Positions 43,114 to 48,039 of a stretch of DNA of 48,039 bases are shown piece after piece (positions within the stretch are counted from its first letter, which is position 1; each line of letters starts with the position of its first letter). Origin of the DNA: Sharpea porci (lineage in GTDB: Bacteria > Bacillota_I > Bacilli_A > Erysipelotrichales > Coprobacillaceae); assembly GCF_009695655.1 (NCBI RefSeq), contig NZ_VUNM01000019.1, positions 1 through 48,039 on the forward strand, in the 5' to 3' direction. The notes beneath the pieces were generated by a model. The model was given only the letters and a program-made list of their open reading frames with translations, was not told where the DNA came from and ran no database searches. The position numbers and the translations under genes were made by a program.

Positions 43114-43956
43114 TTAGTCATCTTTGTCTTTAGTAATGATGACTTCATATTCTTTACCCATATCTATAAGTGGGTATTTGTCTAGCAGTGAGCCTTGGTT
43201 GACATCAAGCGACATAAAGCCTGATGAACCAGGATAGAGTATTGGCTTGCCTATTGGGACAAAGCCAAATGCTTTATTATATTCAACAATATCATGATAG
43301 ACAACATGCTTTTCTCTTGTAATGACTATTTGTACATGATCCCCAAAATTAAAATCACAGTTATCAAAATCTCTATTCTTAATATTGAATTCTATACCAC
43401 CAAAATGCTTATTTTCCATCATGACAAAGCCTTGTACTTTGTTTTTTTCTAGTTTTGGCTGAATATTATATTCTTCACATTCAATAATCTCACTTATATC
43501 ATATTCATGACCTATTTCTTCAAACTTCTTTTGTCCACTTGCCAACAATGCTGCAACATAAGCAAACTTATCCCTGCCATCAAAGACAGAACCTGCTCCT
43601 CTTAAATCAAAAGAGTCATCAATTTCTCTGACACTGCCGACATGTTTCTTCATATGCGTAAGTGTTCCATTATCAGGAGTAATGATAATTTGACCTCCAT
43701 GCATTTTCGCAATAGCTGCTTTTCTTGGTGTTCCAACACCAGGATCAACAACTGATACAGCAATTGTATTGGCTGGCCAATATGGTAATACTTGTCTTAA
43801 AAAATAACTTGCGATAAATGTATTAAACTTTGGTATATCATGACAGATATCAATAATTTCTAATTCTGGATCAACAGTTTTAATAACACCTTTCATTGAT
43901 GCAACAGCACCCCATGTGAGTGAAAAGTCTGATTGTAATAATATGGCTGGTTTCAA
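43114..43956 (-). CDS. SAM hydroxide adenosyltransferase (DUF62 / SAM hydrolase)
   Basis: A 280-residue enzyme of the DUF62 family, which splits S-adenosylmethionine to adenosine and methionine using water-derived hydroxide. LLQSDFSLTWGAVASMKGVI, DICHDIPKFNTFIASYFL, VSVVDPGVGTPRKA, ITPDNGTLTH and FDGRDKFAYVAA are the family blocks (Asp/Arg/His triad region). A TTG start at 43956 is preferred: AGAGGTG lies 6-7 bases upstream; the in-frame ATG further up has none. Its role here is unclear. It stands alone with its own terminator. Confidence 0.9.
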   Translation of the reverse strand: MKPAILLQSDFSLTWGAVASMKGVIKTVDPELEIIDICHDIPKFNTFIASYFLRQVLPYWPANTIAVSVVDPGVGTPRKAAIAKMHGGQIIITPDNGTLTHMKKHVGSVREIDDSFDLRGAGSVFDGRDKFAYVAALLASGQKKFEEIGHEYDISEIIECEEYNIQPKLEKNKVQGFVMMENKHFGGIEFNIKNRDFDNCDFNFGDHVQIVITREKHVVYHDIVEYNKAFGFVPIGKPILYPGSSGFMSLDVNQGSLLDKYPLIDMGKEYEVIITKDKDD

Positions 43957-44019
43957 GAAAATCACCTCTAGTACTATTGTAAGTCTTTCTATTTTAGAAG
44001 AAAAGAAAAACAAGCATTC

Positions 44020-44056
44020 ATAAAAAAGCATTGAACGTATTAACGAACAATGCTTT
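44020..44056 (-). terminator. Terminator of the 555-residue membrane protein gene
   Basis: AAAGCATTG pairs with CAATGCTTT, followed on the minus strand by TTTTTTA. Confidence 0.85.
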
Positions 44057-44061
44057 GTATG

Positions 44062-45729
44062 TTAATTCTTTTTGATTGATTTAATGATCTGAATATCATC
44101 ACTCTTGAGATATTCTATCTCATACTTATCACCAGTATGCATGAAAGCTAAAATGTCTTCATTGGTATTTGTGGCTTCAATCTTGTAGCGTAAGCCTTTG
44201 TCATCCACAATATAGGCTTTTGTCTTGCCATCTATTGTCATAAAGTTCACTGAATTAACAACGATTGTTGCTTTGGAGAGTTTACCTTTAACACTTTCAC
44301 CAGATTCTCCAGCAAGATTCGCAATATACTGCTTTTTCAACAAGTCAAGATTGTTGTAGCTATCAGCTGAAACAACAGTGACGCTTTGATAGTCCTTTGC
44401 ATCAACCATCGCATACATCTTCACTAAGCCACCTGAGTCTTTGAGTGAAAGTAAGTAGACTGGATGTCCTGCGACATTGACGAGAAGTGGGAATGTGGCA
44501 TCATAGCCATAGTTCTTGACTTCACCTTCTGCTGAAGCCATTGCGGCTTGTTCATCTGCCCCTGAGCAGGCAAATTTTAATGTCCGATGCGTTCTTAAGT
44601 TTGTCAGTACAAATCCTAAATTAGATGTGTCTTTGTTGGCGGAAGTAATACCTGAATAGATCCAGATATCACCATCTTTTTCTAGATAGTTATAGCCATC
44701 ACTTGTCACTGTTACATTCTTTTGACCAATAATAGAATTAAGGAAACCATTCTTTAATGAACCATTATCATCAACTTCATTCATAATAAGACTTTCTGGA
44801 TAAATACGATCAACCCATTTAGGAAAATGACCAACATCATATTTCTTACTATCACCAGTAATTGGATCAAAGAGTACCATACCATTTACATATTGCTTTG
44901 AATTAACACCATAATATCCATATGTTGTACATATATAATAAGGATGACCCTTCTCATCTATTTCAAATGATGGTGTTCCAAAGATCTTTGTTGGATATTT
45001 GAGTTGAAGACGGCGTTGTAAGTTTTCTCCAAAATAGGCAGATGGTACATATTTCATACCATCCAGACCGAGATCTTTGAGTTTGACGAGCTGGGTTTTC
45101 CCATTCGTGCTATTGACAATGATGTAGGCAGGAATGCCTTCTGATCGATTAGTGAAATATTTGAAGAAACCGGCATATTCTAATGGTGTAACACGGTAGA
45201 CGGAATTCTTGTAGGAGATTTGTGTATATTCATCAGAGACTTCGAACTGGCTGACAAGTTCAGGCATATCACCCATAACTTTGTCACCAAGCTTTTCTGT
45301 CGATTTACGATCAAGAATCGGTGTCTTTGTGAAGTCAACATCATGAATAGTCTTATTACTGAATTCTACTTGTTCAACATTGATACGTTTTGAATAGAGT
45401 TTGGCATGGAATATCTTAGATGAAAAGAGAAAGCCAAGTGCTCCACCTACAATAAGCAGGAATACAAGTGAAACGAGTACTTTTTGTATTTTTGAAATGA
45501 TGACTGAATTCGCAAGTGTACGAATATAGAGGGTATAGAGAAAGAGAAGTACAAGCAATGAAACAATAAACCAAAGACCTGTAAAAGACTGGATATTGAG
45601 TGTTGGATGTACAAAGAAGTAATAAAGTAGGATGACGACCAAGAGTATAATGCCAACAATAATCTTATGGCTCTTCTTGATATGTTTTGGGAAAGGTATG
45701 TTGCTGAGATAATCAAATATACGATTCAT
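44062..45729 (-). CDS. Large membrane protein of unknown function with extracytoplasmic domain
   Basis: A 555-residue protein. Three hydrophobic segments lie near residues 24-43, 52-72 and 85-105. The remaining ~450 residues are soluble and probably extracytoplasmic. They contain repeated beta-rich blocks (GHPYYICTTYGYYGVNSKQY, GDIWIYSGITSANKDTSNLG) and a C-terminal ~80-residue OB-like or beta-barrel segment. I do not recognise the family; related proteins occur in gut Firmicutes as uncharacterised. There is no partner gene close by on the same strand other than the SAM hydrolase gene downstream, beyond a terminator. Confidence 0.8.
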   Translation of the reverse strand: MNRIFDYLSNIPFPKHIKKSHKIIVGIILLVVILLYYFFVHPTLNIQSFTGLWFIVSLLVLLFLYTLYIRTLANSVIISKIQKVLVSLVFLLIVGGALGFLFSSKIFHAKLYSKRINVEQVEFSNKTIHDVDFTKTPILDRKSTEKLGDKVMGDMPELVSQFEVSDEYTQISYKNSVYRVTPLEYAGFFKYFTNRSEGIPAYIIVNSTNGKTQLVKLKDLGLDGMKYVPSAYFGENLQRRLQLKYPTKIFGTPSFEIDEKGHPYYICTTYGYYGVNSKQYVNGMVLFDPITGDSKKYDVGHFPKWVDRIYPESLIMNEVDDNGSLKNGFLNSIIGQKNVTVTSDGYNYLEKDGDIWIYSGITSANKDTSNLGFVLTNLRTHRTLKFACSGADEQAAMASAEGEVKNYGYDATFPLLVNVAGHPVYLLSLKDSGGLVKMYAMVDAKDYQSVTVVSADSYNNLDLLKKQYIANLAGESGESVKGKLSKATIVVNSVNFMTIDGKTKAYIVDDKGLRYKIEATNTNEDILAFMHTGDKYEIEYLKSDDIQIIKSIKKN

Positions 45730-45820
45730 AATATATCCTCCTGACTACAGTATACATTGAACATCAAAGAAAAGCTATGTTCTTATGCATTTAGGAATGG
45801 TTTATGTAAAATATTTTAGA

Positions 45821-45851
45821 CTAAAAGAAAAGCTATGTCCGAAGACATAGC
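45821..45851 (-). terminator. Terminator of ilvA
   Basis: GCTATGTC pairs with GACATAGC around a 4-base loop, followed by TTTTCTTTTAG on the minus strand, directly after the stop. Confidence 0.9.
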
Positions 45852-47054
45852 CTAGTTAATTCTTGTAATTTTATAACCGTCTTTCATGAAGGCATCAATG
45901 ATCTGTGCAATATGCTTTTCACCATTCGTTTCACAAGTCACACGTAATTCCACTTCACCAAAGTCTTCAAAGTTTCTAAACTGGTTGTGGTCAACCGCAA
46001 TAACATTCGCATTACATGAAGCAAGCACTTGGGCAACATAAACAAGTTGTCCTGGTTTATCTGGGAGCTGTACTGAGAATGAGAAGATACGTCCTCTTTC
46101 AATTAAGCCCTTGTTGATCATTGAAGAGATACTTCTTACATCAATATTACCACCTGATACAAGACAAACAACTTTCTTATTCTTAAGATTGAGCTTCTTT
46201 AATGCAGCAAGAGGAAGAATACCTGAGTTTTCTGCTACCAGTTTATGTTTTTCCACCATTACCAAGAATGCTTTCATTAATTCATAATCTGATACAGTAA
46301 TAATACCATCAACATATTCCTTAATATATTCAAATGGTAACTTACCAATTGTCTTTACAGCTGTACCATCCGCAATAGTATTAGCTTCTTTTAAAGAAAC
46401 AACTCTATCTTCATTAATAGCTGCCAAAGCACTTGCTGCACCTTCTGGTTCAACACCAATAATCTTAATACGAGGATTGATAGATTTGGCTGCAGCTGCA
46501 ACACCGGAAATCAATCCTCCACCACCTACTGGTACAAGAATTACATCAGTGTCAGGTAATTCCTCTAGGATTTCTAAGGCAATTGTGCCCTGTCCTTCAA
46601 TAACATCTTCATCATCAAATGGATGAACCAATGTATAGCCATTCTTTTTCACTAGTTCCATACATTTATTGTAGGCATCATCATAGACTTCGCCATGTAA
46701 GACAACTTCTGCGCCAAGTTTTTCTGTGTTTTCAACCTTAATAAGTGGCGTATGAGCTGGCATACAGATGACTGCCTTGGCACCTAATTCTCTAGCTGCA
46801 TAGGCAACACCCTGGGCATGGTTACCTGCTGAAGCAGCAATAAGTCCCTTTGCTTTTTCTTCTTCGGATAACTTTCTAATCTTGTTGTATGCTCCACGTA
46901 TCTTAAAAGCGCCAGTCTTCTGTAAGTTTTCTGGCTTAATATACACTTGATTACGACATTCTGTTGAGAATGGTTCACTATAAATGAGCGGAGTAGGTGT
47001 GATGACTTCATCAACACGTTCTTTCGCTGCTTTAAAATCTTCTAACTTAAGCAT
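45852..47054 (-). CDS. ilvA: Threonine ammonia-lyase (threonine deaminase)
   Basis: Converts threonine to 2-oxobutyrate and ammonia with pyridoxal phosphate. The 400 residues comprise the catalytic domain, with the PLP lysine in TGAFKIRGAYNKI and the glycine loop VPVGGGGLISGV, and a C-terminal single ACT-like domain (FSFSVQLPDKPGQLVYVAQV). The single ACT domain fits the shorter TdcB/IlvA form of Firmicutes, and no other ilv genes are adjacent. So it may serve threonine catabolism or isoleucine synthesis; the sequence cannot decide. Confidence 0.94.
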   Translation of the reverse strand: MLKLEDFKAAKERVDEVITPTPLIYSEPFSTECRNQVYIKPENLQKTGAFKIRGAYNKIRKLSEEEKAKGLIAASAGNHAQGVAYAARELGAKAVICMPAHTPLIKVENTEKLGAEVVLHGEVYDDAYNKCMELVKKNGYTLVHPFDDEDVIEGQGTIALEILEELPDTDVILVPVGGGGLISGVAAAAKSINPRIKIIGVEPEGAASALAAINEDRVVSLKEANTIADGTAVKTIGKLPFEYIKEYVDGIITVSDYELMKAFLVMVEKHKLVAENSGILPLAALKKLNLKNKKVVCLVSGGNIDVRSISSMINKGLIERGRIFSFSVQLPDKPGQLVYVAQVLASCNANVIAVDHNQFRNFEDFGEVELRVTCETNGEKHIAQIIDAFMKDGYKITRIN

Positions 47055-47175
47055 TCACAAATCCTCCATAATTATGCCTCATATTATAGCACTATCATCC
47101 CAATATTTATATTACTTTTGTAGGAAATCCACAAAGTACAATACAATTCTTTTCACTAAACCAAACTTTTTACAT

Positions 47176-47207
47176 AATAAAAAAGAGCTTCATCTCTCTT
47201 GAAGCCC
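47176..47207 (-). terminator. Terminator of the DUF4250 gene
   Basis: GGGCTTCA and TGAAGCTC form a stem around AGAGAGA, followed by TTTTTT on the minus strand. Confidence 0.8.
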
Positions 47208-47222
47208 TTCTTTAAGTTTATA

Positions 47223-47405
47223 TTACTTAAACTGGTTAAGTTCTGGATCATATGTGTAATCGATTGATAGTGCTTTTAAGATTAACTCATCATCTTTTAC
47301 ATCATAGTCATCACAAAGTGCATCTAATGAATCGTATTCGTCTCTTAATTTAGTGTTTAAGAAAGAAACAAGTACATGTGCATCTGTTGGCAACTTCTTC
47401 TCCAT
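47223..47405 (-). CDS. DUF4250 domain-containing small protein
   Basis: A 60-residue protein, MEKKLPTDAHVLVSFLNTKL, continuing through DEYDSLDALCDDYDV to a YDPELNQFK ending. This is the DUF4250 pattern, in which a short helical protein ends in a conserved LNQF. The function is unknown. The start at 47405 follows GGAGGCATATTT; the frame extends upstream without a site. It is closed by a terminator. Confidence 0.88.
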   Translation of the reverse strand: MEKKLPTDAHVLVSFLNTKLRDEYDSLDALCDDYDVKDDELILKALSIDYTYDPELNQFK

Positions 47406-47661
47406 AAATATGCCTCCTATAACAATCCAACAATGATTCTCATGAGCAAACATAATATATCAACTTTGTCCCAATTAATCAATACTTTTTTCATTATTGA
47501 TATTTCACAGCTTAAAGACGAAGTGATATATTACCATTCCCCTTCCGTTAATATAATATGTCATCAATACATCTTTGTAAAGTACTTGTTTACACAACAA
47601 TAATAAAATAAATATAATTCTATTATTTTTTATATGATGGGGAACTTCTCTCAGTTAACCT

Positions 47662-48039
47662 CGGGAGTTTGACAGTTGTCTCTATTTTTTCACTAACCAA
47701 ATCGCTCAAAACGTTGATTATATCAATGCTTTTGAGTTTTTTTATTGTCAAATTTGCGAAATTATATGTAGTAATACGTAGGAATATATGATATAATAGC
47801 TGCAGGAGGTGATGCCTATGAAACTGACTTTTTCAAAATCTAAGAACTCTACATCACTTTACATCCAGAAATCATTTAGAAAGAACGGCAAATCAACTTC
47901 AAAGATAGTAAGGAAACTAGGAACTATGGAAGAGCTTCTTCCTCAGCACAATAACAGCGAGGAGGAAGTCATAGCCTGGGGAAAAAAGATTGCCAAGAAG
48001 ATGACGGAGGAAGAAAAAAGAGATAAGGACATTGTCCTT
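47662..48039 (+). mobile_element. Partial insertion sequence, right copy
   Basis: This segment is the inverted partner of bases 53-430. It begins with the terminal sequence CGGGAGTTTGACAGTTGTCT and runs off the window inside the transposase gene. The 47454-47661 interval before it holds nothing gene-like. Confidence 0.8.
47818..48039 (+). CDS. Transposase, N-terminal part (runs off window)
   Basis: 74 residues from ATG 47818, with AGGAGG (47804-47809) at 8-base spacing; an ATG at 47812 is too close. The sequence is almost identical to the transposase start at the left end. It contains FSKSKNSTSLYIQKSFRKNG and ends in a Lys/Glu-rich helix. The catalytic core is outside the window. Confidence 0.75.
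   Translation, partial: MKLTFSKSKNSTSLYIQKSFRKNGKSTSKIVRKLGTMEELLPQHNNSEEEVIAWGKKIAKKMTEEEKRDKDIVL

Noticed and set aside
45760-45851. Repeated AAAGAAAAGCTATGT as a regulatory repeat
   Set aside because: The second copy is the arm of the ilvA terminator; the first looks like a short chance or duplicated piece without further structure.
1-48039. tRNA, rRNA genes or CRISPR arrays
   Set aside because: No GGTTCGAA-type T-loop with a matching acceptor stem, no rRNA blocks and no regularly spaced repeats were seen on either strand.

Overview
The window looks like chromosomal DNA of a low-GC, gut-type Firmicute, most probably in or near the Erysipelotrichia (Catenibacterium/Holdemanella-like). That placement is an inference from gene order, low GC, AGGAGG-type ribosome sites and gene content (NiaR, RNase M5, DUF4250, a double-ATPase activase, PRD-controlled PTS); no rRNA or tRNA gene was found to confirm it. 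Both ends run into oppositely oriented partial copies of one insertion sequence, so the window is bracketed by an inverted IS repeat.

Layout. 0.4-1.7 kb: orphan MsmX/UgpC-type sugar ABC ATPase behind a cre-like site. 1.8-3.2 kb: small unknown genes driven by four near-identical promoter modules, next to a possible transposase relic. 3.2-6.9 kb: glgP-malQ glycogen/maltodextrin operon. 7.0-17.3 kb: a housekeeping backbone in nearly the Bacillus subtilis order (rnmV, rsmA, ispE, glmU, prs, tatD), interrupted by inserted cassettes: a CDF transporter with a NiaR-type repressor, an AbiEi-antitoxin relic, an AraC regulator with an MFS transporter, and a 263-bp MITE-like element. GlmU lacks its acetyltransferase half.

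17.5-24.3 kb: a cytoplasmic LacI-like sensor fused to GGDEF, convergent with a 1427-residue double-ATPase activase, then an orphan small HTH protein. 24.4-28.6 kb: NUDIX hydrolase, vitamin B6 genes (pdxK-like kinase, YggS), a solitary HigA antitoxin, and a MATE exporter behind a terminator leader. 28.8-30.3 kb: lemA, then a decayed cell-surface or toxin island (sortase fragment, toxin C-terminus and coupled immunity-like gene). 30.4-34.9 kb: carAB behind an attenuator.

35.2-42.1 kb: an alpha-mannoside locus with a GH38 mannosidase, separate fructose-family PTS EIIC, EIIB and EIIA genes, and a divergent PRD activator. It resembles E. coli mngAB in logic but not in architecture, and the divergent promoter carries paired operator repeats. 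42.3-47.7 kb: a fic pseudogene between direct repeats, SAM hydroxide adenosyltransferase, a large unknown membrane protein, threonine deaminase and a DUF4250 protein.

The main themes are carbohydrate uptake and storage (MsmX, GlgP/MalQ, GH38/PTS, MFS/AraC), conserved housekeeping blocks, and many small decayed defence or toxin modules. The observations most worth checking are the four-promoter array at 2.2-2.95 kb, the half-length GlmU, the operator array at 40.1 kb and the toxin/immunity remnant at 30.2 kb.
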